64,000 nucleotides of DNA, from positions 124,001-188,000 of the forward strand of contig NZ_JANHLK010000005.1 in the NCBI RefSeq assembly GCF_028682635.1, read 5' to 3'. The stretch comes from Pseudomonas putida (lineage in GTDB: Bacteria; Pseudomonadota; Gammaproteobacteria; Pseudomonadales; Pseudomonadaceae). Under the pieces are notes generated by a model. It was not told the origin of the DNA and searched no databases. It saw only the letters and a program-made list of their open reading frames with translations. Shown here in pieces: positions 18,936 through 27,602 of the stretch. Position 1 is the first letter of the stretch. Each line of letters opens with the position of its first letter. Position numbers and translations under genes: made by a program.

Positions 18936-20208
18936 ACAGAGCCTTTCGCAACGGATCATCATTGCCTTTGCGCTGATGAGCGCACTGGTGGCGGGCGCCT
19001 TTGCCATGGGTATCGTCTTCACCGTGCACCTGGTGGAAGAAAAACTGATCTCGGCGGGCCTGGGCGGTGATTTGCAGCGCCTGTTGCTGATGGACAACGT
19101 CTCGGACTGGAGCCACCGCCCGGAACCGGACCAACTGTTCTATTTCAGCGGCGGGCCGGGCGATTTCGAGTTGCCCAAGGATTTGCGCCACCTGGACTCG
19201 GGTTTTCACGAAGTCTTCCGCGAGCAGCTGTCGTACCACGCGATGGTCGAGATCGTCGATGGCCGGCGCTATGTCCTGTTGCAAGACCAGAGTGACTTCG
19301 AAGAACGCGAGCGGGTGCTGTTTGCCGTGGTATTGGTGGGGTTCGTGCTGAGTCTGGCGCTGGCGGTGTTCCTCGGCTGGGTACTGGCACGCAAGGTGAT
19401 GGCGCCGGTGGTCAGGCTGGCGCGCCAGGTACGTCATCGCGATCAGTTGCTGGGCCTGGCGCCGCCGCTGGCGCCTGATTATGCGGCCGATGAAGTGGGT
19501 GAACTGGCCGTGGCCTTCGACGCGACCCTCGGCCGTTTGCGCCAGGCGCTGACCCGCGAGCGCATGTTCACCAGCGACGTCAGCCATGAACTGCGCACAC
19601 CCTTGATGGTGCTGGCCAGTTCCTGCGAGTTGCTGTTGGAAAACCCCGGCATCGATCAGCGCGGCCGTGCCCAGGTCGAGCGAATTGCCCGCGCCAGTGA
19701 AGAAATGCGCGAGCTGGTACAAACCTTCCTGATGCTGGCTCGCACTCAGCGCGAAGATGCCGGCATGTCTGCGCAGCAGACGTTGGGCGAAGTGGCCGAC
19801 GGGTTGATCAGCCTGTGGCGCGAGCCGATCGAGACCAAAGGTCTCAAGCTGATCGTCGACTGGGGAAGCCCACACACGACGCGTTACAACGCGACGCTCC
19901 TGCAGGCGGTGATGGGCAACCTGTTGCGTAACGCGCTGCATTACACCGACCGTGGGTTTATCCGCCTGAGCCTGATGCCCACGGGGTTCATGGTCGAGGA
20001 CAGTGGCGTGGGCATTCCCGAGGAAAAACGCGAAGCGATGTTCGAACCTTTCGTGCGGGGTAACGAGAAACGCGGAGAGGGCTTGGGTCTTGGGCTATCG
20101 TTAGTACAAAGGATCTGTGAAAACCAGGGCTGGAGCGTCAGCCTCACGACCATGGAACCCAATGGCTGTCGTTTTCAGGTCCAGTTCAATACATCGAATG
20201 TGAATTGA
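18925..20208 (+). CDS. colS: Sensor histidine kinase ColS
   Basis: 427 aa. TM1 about 10-34, periplasmic loop about 35-130, TM2 about 131-152, HAMP-like linker, then H-box DVSHELRTPLMVL and ATPase motifs N (GNLLRNALHYT), G1 (VEDSGVGIP) and G2 (GEGLGLGLSLV). The sensor loop has FEERERV, an ExxE pair at Glu126/Glu129, plus His35, Glu38, Glu96 and His105. These are the residues reported as important for Fe(III)/Zn(II) sensing in P. putida ColS, and their numbering agrees with a start at 18925 (MEFKQSL), which overlaps the end of colR. Confidence 0.95.
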   Translation: MEFKQSLSQRIIIAFALMSALVAGAFAMGIVFTVHLVEEKLISAGLGGDLQRLLLMDNVSDWSHRPEPDQLFYFSGGPGDFELPKDLRHLDSGFHEVFREQLSYHAMVEIVDGRRYVLLQDQSDFEERERVLFAVVLVGFVLSLALAVFLGWVLARKVMAPVVRLARQVRHRDQLLGLAPPLAPDYAADEVGELAVAFDATLGRLRQALTRERMFTSDVSHELRTPLMVLASSCELLLENPGIDQRGRAQVERIARASEEMRELVQTFLMLARTQREDAGMSAQQTLGEVADGLISLWREPIETKGLKLIVDWGSPHTTRYNATLLQAVMGNLLRNALHYTDRGFIRLSLMPTGFMVEDSGVGIPEEKREAMFEPFVRGNEKRGEGLGLGLSLVQRICENQGWSVSLTTMEPNGCRFQVQFNTSNVN

Positions 20209-20254
20209 TCGGTATCGCTGAATTGTAAAACCTTGAAATGATTCTGGGTTGTAC

Positions 20255-21013
20255 ATGACAAATTTTTCACAATTGCATGACCTGAAACTGACACATCGCT
20301 ACCTAAGGTGGTCGGCATCAGAAGCTCAGGAGACATTGAAGATGGTGGATGGCCCGATCAAACTGGATTTTTCCAACAAATACGACGATCAACACGCTCA
20401 ACGTTACCTGCAAAAGCATAAGGATGGCGTGGGTCGCCGCTTGTCCCACTGGCGCGACGTGCAAATGGCGCGCAAGGCGCTGGCGTTGGTTGGCGAGCCG
20501 GGCCTGGTCCTCGATCTGCCCTGCGGTGCCGGGCGTTTCTGGCCGATGCTGGCGGAAAAACCCAACCGCGTGATCATCGGTGCCGACAACTCCGATTCCA
20601 TGATCAAGATCGCTACACAGTCGCAGCCGGCTGAAGTGGTGAAACGGGTACAACCCTTGCAGACGTCTGCGTTCGACATCGCGTTGCCGGATAACGCCGT
20701 CGACAGTATTTTCTGCATGCGTTTGCTCCACCACATCGGTGAAGCCGAGCATCGACTGGCGATCTTGCGCGAGTTCGAGCGCGTCAGCCGCGACAGCGTC
20801 ATCCTCTCGCTATGGGTCGACGGCAATTTCAAAGCCTGGAAACGCAAGCGTGCGGAGAGAACCCGTGGGCAGGAAGGTTACCAAAATCGATTTGTGTTAC
20901 CGGCAGCTGTCGTAGAAAAAGAATTTGAGCAGGCAGGTTTCCGTATTCAGGAACGTATCGACTTTTTGCCGCTCTATGCCATGTGGCGAGTTTACGTATT
21001 GCGCAAGAGGTAA
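20255..21013 (+). CDS. SAM-dependent methyltransferase (class I)
   Basis: 252 aa. The Rossmann motif I is LVLDLPCGAGRFWPML (about 88-103), followed by IIGADNSDSM (motif II) and FCMRLLHHIGEAEHR (post-motif). Only four bases separate it from the kinase gene after it and it follows colS by 46 bases, so it is likely co-transcribed with colRS; P. aeruginosa PA4379 has the same place. The substrate is unknown; the LPS-kinase neighbour suggests a cell-envelope target (inference). The ATG at 20342 (MVDGPIKLDF) is an alternative start that would remove a less conserved 29-residue leader. Confidence 0.85.
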   Translation: MTNFSQLHDLKLTHRYLRWSASEAQETLKMVDGPIKLDFSNKYDDQHAQRYLQKHKDGVGRRLSHWRDVQMARKALALVGEPGLVLDLPCGAGRFWPMLAEKPNRVIIGADNSDSMIKIATQSQPAEVVKRVQPLQTSAFDIALPDNAVDSIFCMRLLHHIGEAEHRLAILREFERVSRDSVILSLWVDGNFKAWKRKRAERTRGQEGYQNRFVLPAAVVEKEFEQAGFRIQERIDFLPLYAMWRVYVLRKR

Positions 21014-21016
21014 CAG

Positions 21017-21730
21017 ATGGCAGAGCAGTGTGCAGCAGGATCGGGCCTGGCCTCCCAGGACCGATTCGATTTCTTCTGGAATCAGCGCGGAGAATGGGTG
21101 GAAGAGCCCAACGTCCGGCGCGGTGGTGAGAGTGGCGTGCAGCGCCTGATGGGCAGTGATGGGCAGTTGCTCTACGTAAAACGCCAGACCGGCCATATCC
21201 ATCGGGGGCTCTTGCACCCTTTCGGACGGCCGACGGTGTTGCGTGAGCGTGATGCACTCACCGGCCTTCGCCTACTCAATGTTCGAGTTCCGGAAATCGT
21301 TTTCTGTGAAGCACAACGCGATCCCGTGCACAAATGGCGCGCATTGCTGGTGACCAAGTCCCTGGACGGCTTCGAGGAAATCGAGAAGTGGTACGAAGGT
21401 GGTGGACGCGAGCGCCATGGCGAGGCTGTGCACGATCGCGTGCTCAAGGACCTGGCCGATAATCTGGCGCGCATGCACAAGGGGCGTTGGCAACACAGCT
21501 GCATCTATATCAAGCACGTATTTGTTCGCGTCACCGGTGAGGGCGAGGCGGCCAAAGTCGAGGTTGCCTTGATCGATCTGGAGAAGTGCCGGCAGCGCTT
21601 GAGCGCCCGCCAGGCGGCTGCCCATGACATGAAGCAGCTGCGCCGCCACTCGTCATTCAGCACGACGGACTGGAAGAAACTCGTCTATTTTTATGAGACG
21701 GCGTTTGGCAGCGCTATCAAAGGTTTATAG
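21017..21730 (+). CDS. inaA: InaA-type lipopolysaccharide kinase family protein
   Basis: 237 aa member of the Kdo/WaaP lipopolysaccharide-kinase family. Kinase-like elements visible: the Lys in LLYVKRQTGH (ATP site), catalytic-loop-like NLARMHKGRWQHSCIYIKH (about 148-166) and VALIDLEKCR with the Asp of the DFG-like position. It would phosphorylate sugars of the LPS core or a related acceptor at the inner-membrane face. Located after colRS and the methyltransferase, equivalent to PA4378; in P. putida this set is a ColR target operon. Confidence 0.88.
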   Translation: MAEQCAAGSGLASQDRFDFFWNQRGEWVEEPNVRRGGESGVQRLMGSDGQLLYVKRQTGHIHRGLLHPFGRPTVLRERDALTGLRLLNVRVPEIVFCEAQRDPVHKWRALLVTKSLDGFEEIEKWYEGGGRERHGEAVHDRVLKDLADNLARMHKGRWQHSCIYIKHVFVRVTGEGEAAKVEVALIDLEKCRQRLSARQAAAHDMKQLRRHSSFSTTDWKKLVYFYETAFGSAIKGL

Positions 21731-21732
21731 AA

Positions 21733-21960
21733 ATGAAACTTGAAGTTGCGCGAGGTTTGTTTCTGGTAGGAGCCTTGGCAGTTGCTTCACTCGCGGTGGC
21801 GGCATGGGAGCAGCCCCGCACGCAAGTCCTCAGTTCAGTACACAGTGATGCGCACTGTCCGTTGCCACGAGTTGCCAAGGCATCCGTGGCCACTCAACCC
21901 GATCATGATCTGTTGCTGTTCATGTTCGGACTTTCTCAAGGACTGAGGCCGCAAAGTTGA
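21733..21960 (+). CDS. Small exported protein
   Basis: 75 aa starting two bases after inaA. The N-terminal 24 residues (MKLEVARGLFLVGALAVASLAVA) look like a signal peptide or single helix. The rest is short and ends LLLFMFGLSQGLRPQS. A strong terminator follows it, so it seems to be the last gene of the col-ina cluster. No family recognised. Confidence 0.6.
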   Translation: MKLEVARGLFLVGALAVASLAVAAWEQPRTQVLSSVHSDAHCPLPRVAKASVATQPDHDLLLFMFGLSQGLRPQS

Positions 21961-21978
21961 ACAGATTGAAGCCCAAAT

Positions 21979-22006
21979 AAAAGGCCTCGCTAAATGCGAG
22001 GCCTTT
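21979..22006 (+). terminator. Rho-independent terminator of the colRS-inaA cluster
   Basis: AAAAGGCCTCGC-TAAAT-GCGAGGCCTTTT: 12-bp perfect stem with T-run, 18 bases after the last gene. Confidence 0.92.
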
Positions 22007-22022
22007 TGTTTAACGGCAACAT

Positions 22023-22103
22023 CAAAAGATCGCAGCCTGCGGCAGCTCCTACAGGGGATCGGCGTACACCCTGTAGGAGCTGCCGCAGGCTGCGATCTTT
22101 TGA
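22023..22103. repeat. Paired REP element (class TAGGAGCTGCCGCAGG)
   Basis: Inverted pair of the same REP as at 9101 and 17202, between two convergent transcription units; it ends 2 bases from the mexW stop. Confidence 0.9.
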
Positions 22104-22105
22104 TT

Positions 22106-25100
22106 TTAAGGTTTATCGGGTCTGGCCAGCAGCGTGTACACGCACGGCAACACAAACAGGGTAAACAACGTACCGATCGACATCCCCGTGGCGATGACCG
22201 TACCGATGTCGAACCGGCTCACCGCGCCCGCCCCCGTGGCGATGATCAAGGGCACCATGCCGAACACCATCGCCGCCGTGGTCATCAACACCGGACGCAG
22301 ACGAATGGACGCGGCTTCCTCCACCGCTTCGCGGGGCGTCAGGCCCTTGTCCTTGCGCAACTGGTTGGCGAACTCGACGATCAGGATCCCGTGCTTGCTG
22401 ATCAGGCCGATCAACGTCACCAACCCGACCTGGGTATAGATGTTCATGCTCGACCAGCCGAGGAACAGCGGCAGCAATGCGCCGCAGATCGACAGCGGTA
22501 CGGTCACCAGGATCACCAGCGGGTCGCGGAAGCTTTCGAACTGGGCTGCGAGCACCAGGAAAATGATCGCCAATGCGAGAGCGAAGGTGACCCATAGCGC
22601 ACTGCCTTCCTGGACGTATTGCCGCGATGCGCCGGCATAGTCGAAGGCAAAGCCTGCCGGCGCTTCTTCCCTGGCGATCTGGCGCACGGCGTCGATGGCT
22701 TCACCCATGCTCACCAGCGGTACCCCGGACAGGATCGCCGAGTTGAGTTGCTGGAACTGGTTCAGTTGCCGCGGCCGCGCCCGGTCGGTCACGCTGATCA
22801 GGGTCGAGAGGGCGAGCAGTTCGCCCTGGGTGTTCTTCACGTAGTAATTGTTCAGCCAGTCAGGGTTATCGCGGAAGGGCCGTTCGACCTGGGCAATGAC
22901 TTTGTAGCTGCGCCCATCAACGGTGAATCGGTTGATTTCCGCCTCACCCAGCAAGGTCGCGAGTGTCCCGCCCAGGTCCTGCATCGACACACCCATCTGG
23001 GCCGCTTTGGCACGATCGATGTCCACCACCACTTCCGGCTTGTCGAAGGCCAGGTCGACGTCGACGAAAGCGAATTTGCCGGACTCCATCGCGCGTTTTT
23101 TCACTCGGTCGACCACCTGCAGCAGCAACTCGTAATCGTTGGCGGTGTTGATGACGAACTGGAACGGCAGACCCTCGCCGGTGCCCGGCAGGGAGGGCAG
23201 GTTGAAGCCGAAAACCTGCAACCCGGAAATGCTTTCCAGTTTGGCCTGGACCTCGGGCAGGATCTCCATCTGCGTGCGGCTGCGGTCGTTCCAGGGCTTG
23301 AGCAGGAAACCGCCGATGCCCGATTGCACACCGTTGAAGCCGTTGATCTGGAACGATGAGTAGTACTCGGGAAACGCCTTGAAGATCTCGATGAACTCGT
23401 CGGTGTAGGTGTTCAGGTAGTCGAGGTTGGTCGGTTGGGGAGCGTTGGCCAGCATGAAAATGATGCCCTGGTCCTCATCCGGTGCCAGTTCCGACTTGGT
23501 GAACTTGAGCAGCACCGGAATCAGGCACAGCACGATCACCGCGAACACCAGCACCACTGGCCGGGTGTTGAGGGTGCCGTGGAGCATTTTCTGGTAACGG
23601 CGCTTGAGGCGTTCGAAAATCATGTCCAGGCGGTGGGCCAGGCCCGTGGGGTTTTCATCGTGGCGCAGCAGCAGGGCGCACATCATCGGTGACAGGGTCA
23701 GGGCGACGATGCCGGAGATCACCACCGCACCGGCCAGGGTCAGGGCGAACTCCTTGAACAAGGCTCCCGTCAGGCCCGTGAGGAAGCCGATCGGCGCATA
23801 CACCGCCGCCAGGGTGATGGTCATCGAGACTACCGGCATGGCGATCTCCCGGGCGCCCTCGATGGCGGCGTCCAGCGGTGTCTTGCCTTCCTCGATGTGA
23901 CGGTGGATGTTTTCCACCACCACGATGGCGTCGTCCACCACCAGGCCGATGGCCAGCACCATCGCCAGCAGGGTCAGCAGGTTCAGGGAGTAACCCATCA
24001 TCTGCATGAAGAACATCACGCCGATCATCGACAGCGGAATGGTGACCACCGGGATCACCACCGAGCGCAACGCACCGAGGAACAGGAACACCACCACGAT
24101 CACGATCAGCACTGCTTCGAACAGGGTCTTCACCACCTCGTCGATCGACGCCTGGATGAACAGCGTGGCGTCGTAGGCAATTTCCCCCTTGAGGTTGGGT
24201 GGCAGCTGGGCCTCCAGTTCCGGCATCAGCTTGCGCACTTCCTTGATTACGTCCAGCGGGTTGGCTGCGGGCGTGGCCTTGATGCCGATGTACACCGAGG
24301 GCGTACCGCCGAAGGAGCTGATGGTGTCGTAGTTCTCCGCGCCCATCTCGACCCGCGCGACATCGCTTAGCAGCACACGACTGTCACCGTCGACCTTGAG
24401 CGGGATCGCGGCGAAGGCTTCGGCGGATTTGAGTTCGGTGTTGGCGTTGATGCTGGTGACCACGTACTCGCCTTTCACTTCGCCGGCGGCGGAAAGGAAG
24501 TTGTACTGGCGTACCGCGTTGGTCACGTCGCTGGCGCTCAGGCCAAAACCGGCCAGCTTCACCGGGTCCAGCCACAGGCGCATGGCGAATACCTGGTTGC
24601 CGAGGATCTCGGCTTCGGCCATGCCCGGCAGGGTCGCCAGTTTCGGCTGGATGACTCGCGACAGGTAGTCGGTAATCTGCGGGTTGCTCAGTTCCTTGCT
24701 GAAGAAACTGATGTACATCAGTGCCGAGGCATCGGCGGCTTCCTTGCTCAGCACCGGGTCTTCGGCATCCTGGGGCAGCTGGTTCTTGACCTCGTTGGCC
24801 TTGGCCAGCAGTTCGGTGAACAAGCGGTCGCTGTTGGCGCCGATGCGCGCATAAATCGAGATCACCGAGAAGTTCTGGCGACTGACCGAGGTCATGTAGT
24901 CGATACCCTCGGCGCTGGCCAGGCTCTGTTGCAGCGGTTGGGTGATATAGCCCTGGATGGTTTCGGCGTTGGCCCCGGGGTACGCGGTGGTGACCGTGAT
25001 CAGGGCATTTTCCATTTGCGGGTATTGGCGCAGCGGCAACTTGCTCCAGGCCTGGAAGCCCAGCAGCACAATCAGCAGGCTGACCACGGTGGCGAGCACC

Positions 25101-25132
25101 GGGCGACGGATGAACGGGTCGGTAAAAGCCAT
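22106..25132 (-). CDS. mexW: RND efflux pump inner-membrane transporter, MexW-like
   Basis: 1008 aa, HAE-1 family RND permease. TM1 follows MAFTDPFIRRPVLATVVSLLIVLLG; TM4 carries the proton-relay Asp pair in GLVVDDAIVVVENIHRHIEEG; the two large periplasmic loops and the TM7-12 repeat are all present. It forms the trimeric drug/proton antiporter that works with the adaptor gene just upstream. Gene order next to inaA and the PA4370-4373-like genes matches mexVW (PA4374-PA4375). No outer-membrane channel gene is present, in line with MexVW borrowing OprM. Assignment to MexW rather than another HAE-1 pump rests mainly on context. Confidence 0.88.
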   Translation of the reverse strand: MAFTDPFIRRPVLATVVSLLIVLLGFQAWSKLPLRQYPQMENALITVTTAYPGANAETIQGYITQPLQQSLASAEGIDYMTSVSRQNFSVISIYARIGANSDRLFTELLAKANEVKNQLPQDAEDPVLSKEAADASALMYISFFSKELSNPQITDYLSRVIQPKLATLPGMAEAEILGNQVFAMRLWLDPVKLAGFGLSASDVTNAVRQYNFLSAAGEVKGEYVVTSINANTELKSAEAFAAIPLKVDGDSRVLLSDVARVEMGAENYDTISSFGGTPSVYIGIKATPAANPLDVIKEVRKLMPELEAQLPPNLKGEIAYDATLFIQASIDEVVKTLFEAVLIVIVVVFLFLGALRSVVIPVVTIPLSMIGVMFFMQMMGYSLNLLTLLAMVLAIGLVVDDAIVVVENIHRHIEEGKTPLDAAIEGAREIAMPVVSMTITLAAVYAPIGFLTGLTGALFKEFALTLAGAVVISGIVALTLSPMMCALLLRHDENPTGLAHRLDMIFERLKRRYQKMLHGTLNTRPVVLVFAVIVLCLIPVLLKFTKSELAPDEDQGIIFMLANAPQPTNLDYLNTYTDEFIEIFKAFPEYYSSFQINGFNGVQSGIGGFLLKPWNDRSRTQMEILPEVQAKLESISGLQVFGFNLPSLPGTGEGLPFQFVINTANDYELLLQVVDRVKKRAMESGKFAFVDVDLAFDKPEVVVDIDRAKAAQMGVSMQDLGGTLATLLGEAEINRFTVDGRSYKVIAQVERPFRDNPDWLNNYYVKNTQGELLALSTLISVTDRARPRQLNQFQQLNSAILSGVPLVSMGEAIDAVRQIAREEAPAGFAFDYAGASRQYVQEGSALWVTFALALAIIFLVLAAQFESFRDPLVILVTVPLSICGALLPLFLGWSSMNIYTQVGLVTLIGLISKHGILIVEFANQLRKDKGLTPREAVEEAASIRLRPVLMTTAAMVFGMVPLIIATGAGAVSRFDIGTVIATGMSIGTLFTLFVLPCVYTLLARPDKP

Positions 25133-25146
25133 TGGGGGTTCCTTGA

Positions 25147-26295
25147 TCAGTCCGCGCGAGGCTGACTGTTCTTCTCGGCCAGGGTCTTGTCGTCGCTGAT
25201 GGCGATGTGCGCACCGTTGTCCAGTTTGATCTGGCCGGCCGTGACCACTTTTTCGCCGTTCTTCACACCTTTGGTGATCACCACCTGGCCGTCGCGGCGT
25301 TCACCGGTTTCGATGAAGCGCCGTTCAGCGATCAGGACCGGCTGGCCCTTGTCGTCCTTTTCGAGGCTGCCGTCTTCGGCCTTTTTCTCTGCGACCACAT
25401 AAAGGGAGTTGCCATAGAGCGTGTAGGTGATCGCGCTTTCCGGCACGACGATGCTCGGTTGCGGGTTGGGCAACATCACCTGCAGGCTGGCGAACATACC
25501 GGGCAGCAGCTTGCCATCGGGGTTGGCCAGGGTCGCGCGGACCTGCATGTTGCGCGTGCTGTTTTCCAGTTTCGGGTTGATCGCACTGATGGTGCCGGGG
25601 AAGGTCAGGGAAGGGTAGGCCGCGACGATGATTTCCACCGGCTGGCCGATGGCGACCTTCGGCACCGACTGCTCGGGCACGAAAAAGTCGACGTAGAGAC
25701 TGCTGAGGTCTTGCAGGGTGGCAATCATGGTGCCACTGGCCAGATAGTCGCCAACGTCCACCTGGCGAATGCCGATGGTCCCGCTGAAGGGGGCGACGAT
25801 GCTTTTTTTGCCGAGCGCCGCCTTGAGTTGATTGACCGTGGCCTTGCTCTTTTTCTGTACCGCCGACAGGCGATCGAACTCGCCTTTGGAAATGGCCTGG
25901 CTGCCCACCAGCTGGCTGCCGCGACCGTAATCGAGTTGGGCCAACCCGAGGTCGGCCTGGGCGGTTTCGAGCAAGGCGGTTTCCACGGCGCTGTCCAGGC
26001 GCAGCAGCGGTTGACCGGCCTTGACCTTCTGCCCGGACTCGAACTGCAGATCGACGACCGTGCCGTCGGTCTCCAGGCTCAGGTCCACGCCTTGCAGCGC
26101 CTTGAGCGTGCCGACCGTGGGCAGGCGGGCCTGCCATGGCCGTTCGGTTGCCGTGGCCACGGCGACGCTGATCGGCGGTTTGGGCGCGGAGAAGCCTTGG
26201 ATCATCGTGTAGATGGAGAAGGCTTTGTAACCGGCCAGGACCAGCACGACCAACAGAACAACACCCAACATGATCAGCATGCGGCGACGCAGCAT
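25147..26295 (-). CDS. mexV: RND efflux membrane-fusion protein, MexV-like
   Basis: 382 aa periplasmic adaptor. One N-terminal helix (about 5-28) anchors it; there is no lipobox. The lipoyl/biotinyl half-motifs (DGTVVDLQFESGQKVKAGQPL and SIVAPFSGTIGIRQVDVGDYL) flank a short coiled-coil hairpin (about 108-160); beta-barrel and membrane-proximal domains follow. AAGGA lies before the ATG. It is 14 bases upstream of the transporter gene, forming a two-gene operon. Joins the inner-membrane pump to an outer-membrane channel. Confidence 0.88.
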   Translation of the reverse strand: MLRRRMLIMLGVVLLVVLVLAGYKAFSIYTMIQGFSAPKPPISVAVATATERPWQARLPTVGTLKALQGVDLSLETDGTVVDLQFESGQKVKAGQPLLRLDSAVETALLETAQADLGLAQLDYGRGSQLVGSQAISKGEFDRLSAVQKKSKATVNQLKAALGKKSIVAPFSGTIGIRQVDVGDYLASGTMIATLQDLSSLYVDFFVPEQSVPKVAIGQPVEIIVAAYPSLTFPGTISAINPKLENSTRNMQVRATLANPDGKLLPGMFASLQVMLPNPQPSIVVPESAITYTLYGNSLYVVAEKKAEDGSLEKDDKGQPVLIAERRFIETGERRDGQVVITKGVKNGEKVVTAGQIKLDNGAHIAISDDKTLAEKNSQPRAD

Positions 26296-26394
26296 ATTTC
26301 CAGTTCCTTGGAGAAAATCAGGTGAGACAGGCGGGAACCTTACCCCGACTCCGCAGGTGATTCCAATGGATGTTTTTTGGGGCTTCCCCCCATC

Positions 26395-26477
26395 TGTAGG
26401 AGCCGGCTTGCCGGCGAAGGGGCCGTTGGATTTGCAGCGATCTTTGGGGCGCCTTCGCCGGCAAGCCGGCTCCTACA
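26395..26477. repeat. Paired REP element (class TAGGAGCCGGCTTGCCGGCG)
   Basis: TGTAGGAGCCGGCTTGCCGG and its inverse at the other end, a third REP sequence class, upstream of mexV and just after the end of the DUF1513 gene. Confidence 0.88.
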
Positions 26478-26486
26478 AGATCTCCA

Positions 26487-27602
26487 TCACGCCATCAAGT
26501 GAAGATGGTTGTCCCAGAGCCCCGCAGGCAGCTCCAGCGGTTTTGCCAGCAGGTTTTCCTGGCGGCAATCGTAGTAACGGCAACGGCCCTGGCCCGAGGT
26601 CACGACAAACCCGTCGGCCACCGCACCCACCCCGGCGCAATCGGGCAGTGGCGCATCCAGGCGCACTTCGCCGCTGTCCAGGTCCCAGATGAAAAAGCGA
26701 TTGCCCCGGGGCGCGGTCAAGGCGACCAGGCGCAGGTCGCTGTGCACCGCGACGCTGGCGGTGTAGTGCCCCATGGCCTGCAATTGATGCTCGGGCACCG
26801 GGAACGCCACGAACGGCTGGCCGGGACGCTTGATCGCCAGCAGCTCCGAGTGCTCGTGAGCCGCTCCCATGAATTGCTGGCCAGCAACGATGGTGCCGTC
26901 GCTGGCGATGCCCAGGTGACGCACGCTGTTCATCTGCTGGCCGAGGGTTTCCTTGCTCAGCAGGGTGCCGTCGCGCTGCATCAGCACCAGGCTGGGCTCC
27001 ATGGCATTGAGGTTCATCTCGACCCGGCTTTCGGCTTCGGTGCGGATGCCGCCGTTGGCCACCACCAGGGTCTCGCCATCGGGCATCCACGACACTTGAT
27101 GCGGGCCGATGCCGTGGGTGGGGATCTCGCCGCTGTGGACCAGGCGTTCGCCTTCGAACTTGTAGACACCAAGCAGGCCGCGACCCGGATCAGTGGTGTC
27201 GTTTTCTGTGGCGTACAGCCAGTCACCACTGTGGTGAATCACCGCATGTCCGTAGAAGTGCCGGTTCGGCTGCGACGTCACGGTTTGCAGCAGCGTGCCG
27301 TCTCGCAGGTCGATCAGGTAGCTCTCGGTGCCCGGACGCCGGGCGACGAACAGCGCGATCGGCAGCGCCGGGTGGTTGATGATGTCGTGGCAGCGCTGGC
27401 CGACCTGGGTGGCAAACACCCGGGTGCCGTCCAGCCGGTAACCGACGGCGTAGTGCTTGCCGTCGGTATCGTCCCGCGCCGAGAGCAGCAGCGGGCTTTC
27501 ATCCTTGTGCCTGGACAGCGTCCAGCCGCCCAGTGTCACCGCACCCAGCAGCAAACTCCCTAACTTCAGCGCCTGGCGTCGCAGCATGGAACTTGCCCTC
27601 AT
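26487..27602 (-). CDS. DUF1513 periplasmic beta-propeller-like protein
   Basis: 371 aa. Starts MRASSMLRRQALKLG, with a twin-arginine-like motif and hydrophobic stretch that suggest Tat export. The rest shows repeated blade-like segments (GHAVIHHSGDWLYATEND, HQVSWMPDGETLVVANGG, ASVAVHSDLRLVALTAP). Its ATG overlaps the preceding stop (TGATG), so it is coupled to the imelysin gene. Equivalent to PA4373, at the end of an iron-regulated cluster in P. aeruginosa. Biochemical role unknown. Confidence 0.85.
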   Translation of the reverse strand: MRASSMLRRQALKLGSLLLGAVTLGGWTLSRHKDESPLLLSARDDTDGKHYAVGYRLDGTRVFATQVGQRCHDIINHPALPIALFVARRPGTESYLIDLRDGTLLQTVTSQPNRHFYGHAVIHHSGDWLYATENDTTDPGRGLLGVYKFEGERLVHSGEIPTHGIGPHQVSWMPDGETLVVANGGIRTEAESRVEMNLNAMEPSLVLMQRDGTLLSKETLGQQMNSVRHLGIASDGTIVAGQQFMGAAHEHSELLAIKRPGQPFVAFPVPEHQLQAMGHYTASVAVHSDLRLVALTAPRGNRFFIWDLDSGEVRLDAPLPDCAGVGAVADGFVVTSGQGRCRYYDCRQENLLAKPLELPAGLWDNHLHLMA

